This document shows positions 25,439-33,606 of a stretch of 53,958 bases of DNA, in pieces. The DNA is from an uncultured Pseudomonadota bacterium. GTDB taxonomy: Bacteria > Myxococcota_A > UBA796 > SXON01. Position 1 is the stretch's first letter. Every line of letters begins with the position of its first letter. The notes beneath the pieces are model-generated. The model worked only from the letters and a program-made list of their open reading frames with translations, was not told the DNA's origin and did not search any database. The stretch is taken from positions 1 to 53,958 of the forward strand of contig CAIMSU010000164.1 in NCBI GenBank assembly GCA_903844155.1, given 5' to 3'. The position numbers were made by a program, and so were the translations under genes.

Positions 25439-25849
25439 CTACGATCGCAGCAGCTTGACGAGGGAGCGCCATGCCCGCCTCGCATCGTCGAGCTGCGCCG
25501 GGGTTGTGGGGGCGAAGCCGTCGTCGAAGTCGCGAACAGCCCGTTCCGTGAGCAGGAAACCCGTGCCCCCAGCGCCGTTCCGCAGCTCCCGGAGAGCGGC
25601 GTTGGCCGCCTCGGTGTCATCGCGGTCGATGGCAAGGGCTGCGGTCTCCATGACGCCCAAAAGCCATAGGCTGTTGCTCTGGAGCGGGTCCCAGTGCGTC
25701 GTCCCGGCGACGATGTTGATGGCGTCCATGGCCGTTCGGAGGGACGCTCGGAGATCGGCGAGCAGGGGGCCGAACCTGGGCTCGTGGGACGATGCGGCGG
25801 TGCCGGGGTTCGGACGGGAGGTAGCGGACGGTTCGCGGGGGATGGTCAT
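25439..25849 (-). CDS. Unrecognised small helical protein
   Basis: A 136-residue protein with a polar, Pro/Ser-rich N-terminus (1-28) and a helical body containing LLADLRASLRTAMDAI and ARRAWRSLVKLL. No family recognised. The open frame continues upstream through the 9-bp repeat array, where it would read Gly-Pro-Gly repeats; I take ATG 25849 as the start because the leader pattern shared with the next gene ends there. It is followed after 71 bases by the 385-residue gene, so the two are probably expressed together. Confidence 0.6.
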   Translation of the reverse strand: MTIPREPSATSRPNPGTAASSHEPRFGPLLADLRASLRTAMDAINIVAGTTHWDPLQSNSLWLLGVMETAALAIDRDDTEAANAALRELRNGAGGTGFLLTERAVRDFDDGFAPTTPAQLDDARRAWRSLVKLLRS

Positions 25850-25882
25850 GTCGTGGTCCTGGGGTTGACTAACTTGAACGAT
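25844..25882 (-). promoter_or_regulatory. Leader shared with the neighbouring gene, copy 2
   Basis: Second copy of the pattern ATCGTT, seven bases, GTCAACCC, twelve bases, ATGACC. The spacer bases differ from copy 1 while spacing and blocks are identical. That argues for selection on the element or for coding. Confidence 0.5.
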
Positions 25883-25961
25883 GGTCGCGGATCGAAAGTT
25901 AGAGACGGTGCCTTGGACCTTGGAGCGGCTGGAGACGAGATCCTGGCGGGGCTCTTTCCCG

Positions 25962-26274
25962 CCCGGACCTCCCGGACCTCCCGGACCTACGGGTTTGAGG
26001 TAGGTACCGCAAAACAATCCGCCTTCTCGGATGTCTTTGTACCTCTCCCGGACCTCCCGGACCTGTTCTTAGCCCCATAAGGGCGAGACTCTCTTTTTTT
26101 CCTCTTCTCCGATCTGCTCAGGGAAGCCGAGCTGAAAATCATGATCGCAATTCCTATAGAGGGCGGGGGAGAGGTCAGGAGGTCCGGGAAGGTACCGAAC
26201 ATCGGCCTACGACCGACGTAATCTTTGCAGACCTAGGTCCGGGAGCCAGGTCCGGGAGGTCCGGCAGGTCCGGG
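25962..26274. repeat. Symmetric 9-bp repeat array, five copies per orientation
   Basis: CCCGGACCT occurs in direct tandem at 25962, 25971 and 25980, and again at 26047 and 26056. The inverted form AGGTCCGGG occurs at 26180, 26235, 26248, 26257 (one mismatch) and 26266, the last three in exact 9-base tandem. The inner groups are each flanked by GTACC/GGTAC, so the arrangement is a nested imperfect dyad around about 26120. The array ends directly at the stop codon of the gene at 26275. Confidence 0.95.
26072..26100 (+). terminator. Hairpin with T-run in the repeat-array centre
   Basis: GCCC/GGGC stem (26072-26075, 26081-26084), then a short GAG/CTC stem (26085-26093), directly followed by seven T. 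It resembles an intrinsic terminator for plus-strand transcription, though no plus-strand gene ends nearby. It could instead end an antisense or small RNA, or form part of an origin. Confidence 0.35.
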
Positions 26275-27270
26275 CTACCCGTCGATGCGGATCTGTCCCG
26301 GCTCCAGGTTGAGCCGGTACCCGACCTTTCGCTTGTTCTCGACTACATTTTCGACGCCGGTCACCGCCAATGCCGCCCGGACCTCGCACACGACCTGCCG
26401 GAGCCCGTCATCCAGGTCGGTCGTCTTCACGCCCTTCGCCAGCCCGCCTTTCGCGGTGTGTTCCGACGGCCTGACCGCACGCCAGAGCTCGCGCATGGTC
26501 ACGATCTCGCCCGGACGTCTGGACAGCACGCGGACAAGCGCCAGCGCCTGCACCAGCTCCGCCTCGATGACCCGTTGTCCCGCCCACCAGGCGCCGTCCG
26601 AGCCCACCACGAGTCCGGCGAACGGAACCAAGGTCACGAGGCCCCGGAAGCGACGCCGGGCGTAGACCGGGGTGAGGTCCACCCCCAGCGCCCCGTCGAG
26701 CGTGAGCACCTCGTCCAGCCCCGCCCACACCACCTCGACGTCCCCGACCTCGCGCGGAAGGTCCGCCTGCAGCCGCCCCGAGTCCGGTACAAGCACGACG
26801 TGCACGGCCGGCCCGTGGCGAACGATACGGCTAAGCTCGGCGACGGCCTGCGCTGTCGGATGCGGGCAGAGCTCGACAGCGACAGACTCATCCCCGATCC
26901 GTCGTGTGCCCAGCGGCACGACCGCGCCGCCGACCCCAGGCAGCCCGTCGAGCCCCAGGGCGGCAGCCAGCCGCCGCGCGAAATCCTCGGCGTTCATCGC
27001 CGCCCACGAAGGCGCGGGTCCAAGGTCCTCGTCCGGGCAGCCCTTGGGGCCGGAGCAGATCGCAAACGTGCTTCCTCGCTGGTAGATCACCTCGGCTCGC
27101 CGGCGGCAGGCGGAGCAGGGCACGGTGTCGTGCGGCCGGACCGCCTCCTCGCGCAAAACGCCGGTCCCGAGCAACGCGGCCAGGGCGACCGGCCCGATGT
27201 CGTGGACGAGCTGATGGGTAGGATACCTCGGCGGCCAGTCCCGCCCGGCCAGCGCCCAGAAGGCGCTCAC
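26275..27270 (-). CDS. Zinc-ribbon and winged-helix protein
   Basis: A 331-residue protein. Residues 52-78 hold C52-x2-C55 and C72-x5-C78, a likely zinc ribbon. The last 100 residues resemble the winged-helix DNA-binding domain of OmpR-type regulators: a helix at VTMRELWRAV and the wing motif NKRKVGYRLNL at the very end. The middle is unassigned. GTG 27270 overlaps the stop of the preceding gene as GTGA and follows GGGGGAG, so the long upstream extension is rejected. It borders the 9-bp repeat array and is a candidate to bind it, as repressor or as initiator. No receiver or kinase domain is present. Confidence 0.65.
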   Translation of the reverse strand: MSAFWALAGRDWPPRYPTHQLVHDIGPVALAALLGTGVLREEAVRPHDTVPCSACRRRAEVIYQRGSTFAICSGPKGCPDEDLGPAPSWAAMNAEDFARRLAAALGLDGLPGVGGAVVPLGTRRIGDESVAVELCPHPTAQAVAELSRIVRHGPAVHVVLVPDSGRLQADLPREVGDVEVVWAGLDEVLTLDGALGVDLTPVYARRRFRGLVTLVPFAGLVVGSDGAWWAGQRVIEAELVQALALVRVLSRRPGEIVTMRELWRAVRPSEHTAKGGLAKGVKTTDLDDGLRQVVCEVRAALAVTGVENVVENKRKVGYRLNLEPGQIRIDG

Positions 27271-28430
27271 TGGAAAGCTCCCCCAGCGGTCGCGAGGAAG
27301 CCGCGCGCTTCGAGGTAGGGCCGGATCAGATCCCCACTCAACCTGCGGTATTCGACATCTCCCGGAGCGCGCAGCTTGACCCGGAACACCGTGTCGTCGC
27401 CGATCGCCCTCACCCGGAGCGTGGCCTCGATGAGCTCGATCCCGCCCAGCCCGCGGGGGCCGAGCCGGTCCACGCTGGACCACAGCTCGTCCGCTTCAAG
27501 CGCGTGGGTCACGCCGGTCGCTGCCTCCCAGATGATGAGGCCCACCAGGCAGACGCTCTGCAGCCCGGCGGTCGGTCTCTCGACCGCGCGCCCCAGTCGG
27601 AGGAGCGGCTGCAGGCTGACGATCGGCTCGGTGCCGAACCAGTCGCCGTCGTTGAACAGGAGCCGACCGAAGCTGCGCCGGTACGCCTCGATGGCGGTCG
27701 CGTCGGTCGCGCGAACGCGAAGTCGCCCTGCCTTGCCCTCGTAGACGACGACATCCCGCCTTTGCGGCCGGTATCGGACAGTCCGCTCCCCATGGTAGAC
27801 CGGCCCGTCATCCACGCCAAGGTCATGCGGCGGGGCGTCCAACGCCTCGTCGACGCGCATCAGGTCGCCGTGGGCGACCGTGAAGATCAGTTTGTCGCTG
27901 CTCCGCACAGCACTCACGCGGCAGTGGTCGGACCAGAGCCGGGCGCCGAACTCGCGACCGAGCTCGGCCTCGAGCTGGCGCACCCTGTCAAGCGCGACCG
28001 GGTTGAGGATCTCCGCTTGCCTACCTGCGAATTCCGTGGTGGCGCGCAGCTCCTCCAGCATGCGCCGCCCGTGCGCATCGTCGAACAGCTCCGGATGGTC
28101 GAGCAGGGCGTTCACCGCGAAATCGAGGGGGTCCAGCCCCAGCCAATGAGGCTCTGCGCCGATGTGCGGCGCGAGCTTCAGCAGCGAGGCGACGCCGCGA
28201 TCATCCGCGAGCTCGCCAACGCGGGCCAGGTCCTCGGCCAGCCCCCACGGCAGCCTCCCCGCACCCCGCAACCAACGCTGGACCGCCGCGTCGTCCTCTG
28301 CGGCAAGGGCGTTGACGTCGAGGCCCGCCGACTCGCAGGCCACGCGGTGCCGGAGCAGGAGTCGGTGAAGCGCGGGGGCGGAGAAAATCCTGATTGTCCG
28401 GGGTAAGTCCGGGTAGGCAGCGAGGGGCAT
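27267..28430 (-). CDS. Unrecognised protein coupled to winged-helix gene
   Basis: A 387-residue soluble protein of no recognised family. The first 120 residues are helical. The centre contains strand-rich segments (SSDKLIFTVAHGDL, RRDVVVYEGKAGRLRV). The C-terminus has mixed helices and strands ending in VEYRRLSGDLIRPYLEARGF. There are no membrane segments, cysteine clusters or nucleotide-binding motifs. ATG 28430 is the first plausible start. The four-base overlap with the zinc-ribbon/winged-helix gene shows that the two proteins are made together and probably act together. It is transcribed divergently from the recombinase. Confidence 0.6.
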   Translation of the reverse strand: MPLAAYPDLPRTIRIFSAPALHRLLLRHRVACESAGLDVNALAAEDDAAVQRWLRGAGRLPWGLAEDLARVGELADDRGVASLLKLAPHIGAEPHWLGLDPLDFAVNALLDHPELFDDAHGRRMLEELRATTEFAGRQAEILNPVALDRVRQLEAELGREFGARLWSDHCRVSAVRSSDKLIFTVAHGDLMRVDEALDAPPHDLGVDDGPVYHGERTVRYRPQRRDVVVYEGKAGRLRVRATDATAIEAYRRSFGRLLFNDGDWFGTEPIVSLQPLLRLGRAVERPTAGLQSVCLVGLIIWEAATGVTHALEADELWSSVDRLGPRGLGGIELIEATLRVRAIGDDTVFRVKLRAPGDVEYRRLSGDLIRPYLEARGFLATAGGAFQ

Positions 28431-28625
28431 GGGGTTCGACCTTGTGTGGCTGAGAGGTAGCGTGAGTGGCCGCGCAGCGGAAGGCTGAACATGAGATAAA
28501 AAGTTCAGTAGAGATACCAAAAAATGTCCTCATCTCGCGTTAGCCCTTTCCCTTGCCAACCGCCTGAAAACTATGTCAAGTACAACCAGCACTTCCCACG
28601 CCACCCCCGTCCCCTTGGAGTCCCC
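28431..28625. promoter_or_regulatory. Divergent promoter region of recombinase and 387-residue gene
   Basis: AT-richer than its surroundings around 28485-28530. An inverted repeat CTGAAC (28485-28490) / GTTCAG (28503-28508) with a 12-base, A-rich spacer is a likely operator. TTGGAG six bases before 28626 is the recombinase ribosome binding site. The start of the open frame at 28524 lies inside this region and is not used. Confidence 0.5.
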
Positions 28626-30290
28626 ATGATCAGCCCCACGCCCGTCCGCAAGCCCGGTGCCATCCTCGACCGCGCCCCTGTGCTGCCCCGCCCCAGCTCG
28701 AAGCCCGCCGCAGTCCTGACGAAGGTGCCCGCCGTGCTCTACGCGCGCGTGTCCTCCCGCGATCAAGAGAAGGAGGGCTTCAGCATCCCCGCGCAGGAAA
28801 AGCTGCTTCGCGCCTACGCTGAGGACAGGGGCTTCCGCATCGAGGCCGAGTACGTGGACATCGAGACGGCGAAGAAGGTCGGGCGGCTCAACTTCGGGAA
28901 GATGGTGGCTTGGCTGCGGAAGAACCCCGCGTGCAAGAGCATCCTCGTGGAGAAGACCGACCGCCTGTACCGGAACCTCAAGGACTGGGTCGAGCTCGAC
29001 GGCATGGACCTTGAGATCCACCTCGTGAAGGAGTCGATCATCCTCTCCGACAGCTCCCGGTCGCACGAGAAGTTCATTCATGGAATCAAGGTGTTGATGG
29101 CCAAGAACTACATCGACAACCTCTCCGAGGAGGTCAAGAAGGGGATGCTGGAGAAGGCTGAGCAAGGCATCTTCCCCGGACCGGCCCCGATCGGCTACAT
29201 CAATGCCCCGCGTGGGGATGGCAAGCGGATCATCGAGCCCGATCCGGCCTATTCGCCGTCCGTCGTTCGGATGTTCGAGCTGTACGCGACGGGAACCTAC
29301 ACGCTGAAGTCGCTGCAGCAGAACCTCAAGGACGAGGGCATCCTGAGCCGCCGCTCGAAGACGGCCATCGGCATCCCGAACATCCACATCACCCTGCGAA
29401 ACCCGCTTTACAAGGGCGAGTTCACATGGCGGGGCATCTGGTACCAGGGGTCGCACAAGCCGCTCGTCAGCGTCGAGACCTGGGACCGCGTCCAGGCGAT
29501 CATGGACGGGCGGGGCAGCACGCATCCGGCGGTGCAGCGGCACAACTTCGCGTTCAACGGGCTGGTCGCCTGCGCGACATGTGCTGACTTCGGCGAGCGC
29601 CGCCTGCTGGTCGGGGAGATCCAGAAGAAGACCTACGTCTACTACCACTGCGCCGGCTGCCAGCGCTCCGGGCGAAAGGCGCGCTTCATCAAGGAGGAGC
29701 TGCTCTTCGCGATGGTGGGCCGCCAGCTTGCACGGCTCCAGCTCGACGGGGTCTTGATGGAGTGGCTCAAGACCGGCCTACGCGACTCCCACCTCGACGA
29801 GGTCCGCTTCCACCACGCGGCCGTCGAGCGCCTGAACAAGCAGCAGGCCAGCCTCCAGCGCAAGCTCGACCTGCTGTACGGGGACCGGCTGGACGAGCGG
29901 ATCACGCTCCAGGCCTACGAGGACAAGGCCAACGGCCTGCGCGAGGAGATGGCGCACGTCCGTGCGGAGCTCGCCCGGCACCAGGTCGCCGACCGCTCCT
30001 ACACCGAGGAGGGCATCGGTTTGCTTGAACTCGCAGGAAAGGCGTTCGATCTTTGGGAATCTGAGACAGCCCCCGAAAAGCGTCGGCTGCTGGATTTCAT
30101 GTGTTTGAACTCCGAGTTCCGCGACGGACTGCTCATCATCACATGGAGGAAACCCTTCGATGTACTCGCACAATCCATCGAGGCGGCGAAAGGGACGGGC
30201 TCCGCTTTTGACGAATCTGGCGAAGCCCGTCCTGAATGGTGGGGGCGGCGAGACTTGAACTCGCAAGGACTTTCATCCGGTCGATTTTGA
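28626..30290 (+). CDS. Large serine recombinase (integrase)
   Basis: Site-specific recombinase of 554 residues that integrates and excises the island. The N-terminal resolvase domain shows YARVSSRDQ with catalytic Ser43. The recombinase domain follows (GPAPIGYIN, about 190-300), then a zinc ribbon CATC...CAGC (about 317-345) and a coiled coil (about 395-460), as usual for this family. TTGGAG before ATG 28626 fixes the start. The last 17 residues, starting at the double Trp, are translated from antisense tRNA-Leu sequence, and the stop codon lies in the tRNA anticodon loop. This indicates insertion at the tRNA 3' end. Confidence 0.93.
   Translation: MISPTPVRKPGAILDRAPVLPRPSSKPAAVLTKVPAVLYARVSSRDQEKEGFSIPAQEKLLRAYAEDRGFRIEAEYVDIETAKKVGRLNFGKMVAWLRKNPACKSILVEKTDRLYRNLKDWVELDGMDLEIHLVKESIILSDSSRSHEKFIHGIKVLMAKNYIDNLSEEVKKGMLEKAEQGIFPGPAPIGYINAPRGDGKRIIEPDPAYSPSVVRMFELYATGTYTLKSLQQNLKDEGILSRRSKTAIGIPNIHITLRNPLYKGEFTWRGIWYQGSHKPLVSVETWDRVQAIMDGRGSTHPAVQRHNFAFNGLVACATCADFGERRLLVGEIQKKTYVYYHCAGCQRSGRKARFIKEELLFAMVGRQLARLQLDGVLMEWLKTGLRDSHLDEVRFHHAAVERLNKQQASLQRKLDLLYGDRLDERITLQAYEDKANGLREEMAHVRAELARHQVADRSYTEEGIGLLELAGKAFDLWESETAPEKRRLLDFMCLNSEFRDGLLIITWRKPFDVLAQSIEAAKGTGSAFDESGEARPEWWGRRDLNSQGLSSGRF
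30237..30290. other. Putative attachment site within tRNA-Leu
   Basis: The 3' 54 bases of the tRNA gene, including the encoded CCA, overlap the recombinase 3' end. This is the expected chromosome-island junction. The exact core cannot be set because the partner site was not found in the window. Confidence 0.45.
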
Positions 30291-30322
30291 GCCGACTGCG
30301 TCTACCATTCCGCCACGCCCCC
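30237..30322 (-). tRNA. tRNA-Leu(CAA)
   Basis: Acceptor stem GGGGGCG/CGCCCCC, D-arm GGCGGAATGGTAGAC, anticodon stem GTCGG/TCGAC around the loop CTCAAAA (anticodon CAA), a long class II variable arm, T-arm GCGAG-TTCAAGT-CTCGC, discriminator A and an encoded CCA. The total of 86 bases is normal for leucine tRNA. It reads UUG codons. It is intact despite serving as the insertion site. Confidence 0.95.
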
Positions 30323-30334
30323 GTGGCTCGCTCC

Positions 30335-30362
30335 TTCTTACGCGCGCGGCCCGAGGCGGCAA
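30335..30362 (-). promoter_or_regulatory. Likely tRNA-Leu promoter
   Basis: On the minus strand, TTGCCG (30362-30357), 16 bases, TAAGAA (30340-30335), placing a start point about six bases before the mature tRNA 5' end. Confidence 0.45.
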
Positions 30363-30422
30363 GCCCACCGGCTCGCCCCTCGCCCCAGCGCCCCGGCTCG
30401 CCCGAAGCGGCTATCTGGGAGG

Positions 30423-31604
30423 ATGCTCACTTCCTTCCTGCTGCTCTGGCCGCTCGCGTGCGTCTCGAGCGCGGGCCCAACGCGGCAATCCAGGCACGAC
30501 ACGCCTGTCGCCTCAGATGGGGACTCCACAAGCGACTCGGGTTCGGGCGCCGACTCGCGATCGGACTCGGCCGGCGACTCCGGCGACACCCCGACCCTCG
30601 CCCCCTGGCTCTCCGTCGACGGAAACGCCCTGATCGACGCCGACGGCAACGTCGCTCTGCAACTGCTGAACCCCACGCTGATCGCCTCGTCTGGCGCCGG
30701 CTGGGTCCGCCTCAACTTCACGCTCGGCCCCTGGTCCTCGCCCGAGGACGAGACCCCTCACGGCTCGCTCGGCCTCGGCTGGACCGAGACCTACCGCACC
30801 ATCGTCGACAACCTGAGTGGTCAGGGCCTGCAGGTCTACGGGCTGATCGGTGGAGAGTCCGTCCAAAGCGCCGAACCCGTCGGATCGGACGCATGGTTGA
30901 CGGCGTACGTCTACAACTTTGTCGCGATCGTTGATCGCTACAAGGACACGGTCCGCGTCTAGGAGTCCTACAACGAGCCGAACAACTGGGACGCCAACTC
31001 CGAGCCAGTACTCTCCAGCTATGAATACGCGAATCTCCTCCAGAGCGTGTACCTGGCGACCAAGCACGACGCCGGCCACGACAGCGACCCGGCCTGGCAG
31101 GTCACGCTCGTGTCTGGCCCGTTGTTGTCCCTCGACGACAACCCAGCCGACACCTACCTTTCAGACACCTGGTGGTATGGCCGGAACCAGCTCGCGTGGG
31201 ACTGGACCCACCAGACCACGGGCAGCTACCCGCTGGACGGCGTTGGCTACCACGTCTACGTCGCGCAAGGCAGCACGGACGCGGCCACCGTGACCTCCGG
31301 GATCGCGGCGAACCTGGAAGCCGTGGAGTCGGTGATGGACGCGGAGGATCCTGGGAACCCGCGCCAGGTCTGGATCTCGGAGCTGGGGTGGACGTCCGAC
31401 TACGTGGGCATGGACGGCCAGGCTGACGATCTGGAGGCCGGCCTCACCTACGTGAAGGGCGAGACGCGCGTCGCGCTGACGTCGTGGTTCTGCCTGCTCG
31501 ACTGGCCCGGCGCGAGCTACGGCCTGCTCACGGCCGCGAACGACGACCCGGCGTCCGAAAAGCCCGCGTGGTCACGCTTCCAGGCGGTCGCAGCGGAGCC
31601 GTGA
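30423..31604 (+). pseudogene. Glycoside-hydrolase-like secreted protein, broken by one TAG
   Basis: A single frame encodes a hydrophobic N-terminus with a lipobox-like Cys (LLLWPLAC), a Ser/Asp/Gly spacer, and a TIM-barrel glycosidase of the GH-A clan. The acid/base Glu is in SYNEPNNW and the nucleophile Glu in SELGW (about residues 180 and 318). The frame is interrupted by TAG at 30960-30962, directly before the ESYNEP motif. A TGG-to-TAG change would account for it. Both sides stay in frame and look well conserved, so the mutation is recent, a sequencing error, or read through. GGGAGG touches the ATG with no spacing, so the start is uncertain. A related intact gene lies at 48819. Confidence 0.8.
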
Positions 31605-31611
31605 TCCCGGG

Positions 31612-32673
31612 TCAATCCGGGTCTTCGTCCTGCTCGATGTTCTGCTGCCGTCGCGTGCGCCGCTCGTTGACCTCCTGCTCGGCGGCCCGTGTCATCCGGA
31701 CACCGCCTTCGTTGTCGACCAGCACGAGCTGCCCGGACGAGTCCCAGAGCTGGATCGCGCCCTCGGCCGACACCACGACGACGGACGGGTCGATGACCGG
31801 TCCGCCATCCCGCCAGTCGCTGAGATGCCGGCGTGCAACGGGGCGTCCTCCCTCGTCGCCCGGAACGATCCAAAGCTCCCGCTTCGGCCCGGGCGAGGCG
31901 AGCACGTAGACGTTGCCGGCGCCGTCTACCGCGGGGCGACGATTGTCCACATTCGGCACCTTCGCCGACCAGAACAGGCTGCCGTCGGGCCCGACCTTTC
32001 CGACGACATCCTCATCGCCGCTGTTGCTCGACACAAGGTAGACGCCCTTTCCTCGGGCCAAGGCCCGAACTTCGTCGCTATTGACGATCAACGGGCGGTT
32101 TCCCCAGTACACGGCCGCGTCGTCGTCCGGCGAGATGGTGCTGCGTCGGGTCTCGTCCGTATGCTCGTACAGTGGCGTCGGCGTTTCGGGAAAAAACGAC
32201 CGCCAGAGCCCGTTTTGTGGCCAGGTCGGGAGTGGGACGAAGTCGGCGCCGTACCGGATGATGCGGTTGCAGACGACCACCAGGAAGGTGCCGTCCGCGC
32301 AGACCACAAGCTCCTGTGCGTCGTGCAGATCGAAGCCTGGGAGCTTGGAATTCGGGCGCTCACGCTCGCCGATGCGGCCGGCGTCCTGCCCGTCCGCGTC
32401 GAACACCGTGGCGCTGTGGCGCCCTTCCTGCCAAAGAAGGATGCGCCCGTCCGGATGCGCTGCGAGCCGCGCGTTGCTGTCCGAAAAGGAAAGCCCGGTG
32501 CGGATCCATACGAGCTTCAACTCGGCGTCGAAGCACGCGATTACAAACTCGCCGTTGTCATCCTCCTCCCCCGCGAAGATCGTCCGCCCAGCAGCGTCGA
32601 TGACGACGTCGGCCACGCTCCCCCAGCGAAACCCGCCGTCGAAGATCGACTGGCCGATGCGCGGCTTCTTCAT
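31612..32673 (-). CDS. Predicted beta-propeller protein
   Basis: A 353-residue protein with repeated strand-turn units such as VVIDAAGRTIFAG, LAAHPDGRILLWQ, VDGAGNVYVLASPG and VVSAEGAIQLWDSSG. This is typical of WD40/PQQ-like or delta-60 propellers. There is no signal peptide and no transmembrane segment, so it is probably cytoplasmic. The C-terminus is highly charged (Arg then Gln/Glu/Asp). AAGGAG six bases before ATG confirms the start. It follows the ParA-like gene by 57 bases in the same direction and may be co-transcribed. No enzymatic motif seen; a binding or scaffold role is likely. Confidence 0.7.
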   Translation of the reverse strand: MKKPRIGQSIFDGGFRWGSVADVVIDAAGRTIFAGEEDDNGEFVIACFDAELKLVWIRTGLSFSDSNARLAAHPDGRILLWQEGRHSATVFDADGQDAGRIGERERPNSKLPGFDLHDAQELVVCADGTFLVVVCNRIIRYGADFVPLPTWPQNGLWRSFFPETPTPLYEHTDETRRSTISPDDDAAVYWGNRPLIVNSDEVRALARGKGVYLVSSNSGDEDVVGKVGPDGSLFWSAKVPNVDNRRPAVDGAGNVYVLASPGPKRELWIVPGDEGGRPVARRHLSDWRDGGPVIDPSVVVVSAEGAIQLWDSSGQLVLVDNEGGVRMTRAAEQEVNERRTRRQQNIEQDEDPD

Positions 32674-32730
32674 GGATGCTCCTTGCGCTTCGGACGGATG
32701 TATCCGACCGGTCCCCCGCGCGATGCGCGC

Positions 32731-33585
32731 CTATGCGATCCGAGCCAGCACCCACTCCGCGAGCTCGCAGTATTGCGTCGCGGCGCGCCCGTGCGCGTCG
32801 TAGCCGTGCACGTCGACCCCCTCGATCTGGGCCTTCTGGACGCCGACATCCGCGCTGATCTGCACCGGCGCCAGCAGCTCCCCCCAGTTCTCAACCAGCA
32901 TGTCGACGATGAGGGCGTTGGTCGAGGCGTTTCGCTGGTCAACGCGCGTGAGCAGCAGGCCGAGCACGTCGAGCTTCGGGTTGAGCGCCTTCTTGATCTG
33001 CTCGACGGCGCCAAGCAGGCCTTCGACGCCCGAGACGGCGAGCAGGGCGGGATTGCAGGGGACGAGGACGGAGTCGGCGGCGACGAGGCCGTTCAGCGTG
33101 AGGTTTCCGAGGTTGGGCGGGCAGTCCAGGAGGATGACGTCGTAATGGGTCCGGGTGACGTCGATGAGCTCCCGCAGGACCAGCTCTTTGCCGATGCGCG
33201 TCGAAAGCCTGTTCTCGGCGCGCGAGAGGTCCTGACTGCCCGGCATGACGTCGAGGAGCGGAATTCGGGTGCCGACAGCGATCTCGCCCACCTCCATCAT
33301 CGTCGGCTCTTCCAAAAGCTCGGCGAGCGAGCCAGCGCCCGCGTTGACCATGTCGCGGAGCGCCAGCTCGACGTGCGATTGCGCGTCGAGGTCAATGATG
33401 AGCACCTTCTTGTCGTAGTACCGGGCGAGGGCGGCGCCGAGCGAGACCGTCGTCGTGGTCTTGCCGACGCCCCCCTTTTGTGCGGCGACGGCGATGACCG
33501 TGGCCTTCCGGTTGCCGGGCGAAAGGGACTTCGCGGGCTTCTTCGGGGCGAAGGCGAGGGGAGCTGAGGCGAAGCCGAGGCGCAT
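32731..33585 (-). CDS. Orphan ParA-family ATPase
   Basis: A 284-residue Walker-type ATPase of the ParA/MinD family. The deviant Walker A is K37-GGVGKTT with the signature Lys first. VLIIDLDAQ (the A' motif) and VILLDCPPNLGNL (Walker B) follow. The first 27 residues are a poorly conserved extension. No ParB gene or parS-like palindrome lies next to it, so it is not an ordinary partition locus. Positioning of a protein cluster or cell-pole function is possible. It is transcribed divergently from the diguanylate cyclase, and its promoter overlaps that gene's start. Confidence 0.88.
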   Translation of the reverse strand: MRLGFASAPLAFAPKKPAKSLSPGNRKATVIAVAAQKGGVGKTTTTVSLGAALARYYDKKVLIIDLDAQSHVELALRDMVNAGAGSLAELLEEPTMMEVGEIAVGTRIPLLDVMPGSQDLSRAENRLSTRIGKELVLRELIDVTRTHYDVILLDCPPNLGNLTLNGLVAADSVLVPCNPALLAVSGVEGLLGAVEQIKKALNPKLDVLGLLLTRVDQRNASTNALIVDMLVENWGELLAPVQISADVGVQKAQIEGVDVHGYDAHGRAATQYCELAEWVLARIA

Positions 33586-33606
33586 GGCGGGACCGTGGAT
33601 TGATGT

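Larger units (their letters stand above)
25850..26274. other. 425-base gene-free region holding a symmetric repeat array
   Basis: No gene is supported here. The region holds ten copies of a 9-bp unit in two opposed groups, an AT-richer centre (about 26065-26165), a hairpin with a T-run, and the promoter region of the 136-residue gene. Its layout resembles an iteron origin or a complex operator. Confidence 0.7.

Noticed and set aside
25439-26017. Longer version of the 136-residue gene starting at 26017
   Set aside because: The extra N-terminus would be Gly-Pro-Gly repeats read from the 9-bp DNA array, without a ribosome binding site.
30940-30980. Programmed frameshift or selenocysteine-type recoding at the TAG in the glycosidase gene
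   Set aside because: Both sides are in the same frame, the codon is TAG and not TGA, and no downstream stem-loop was evident. A point mutation or sequencing error is simpler.
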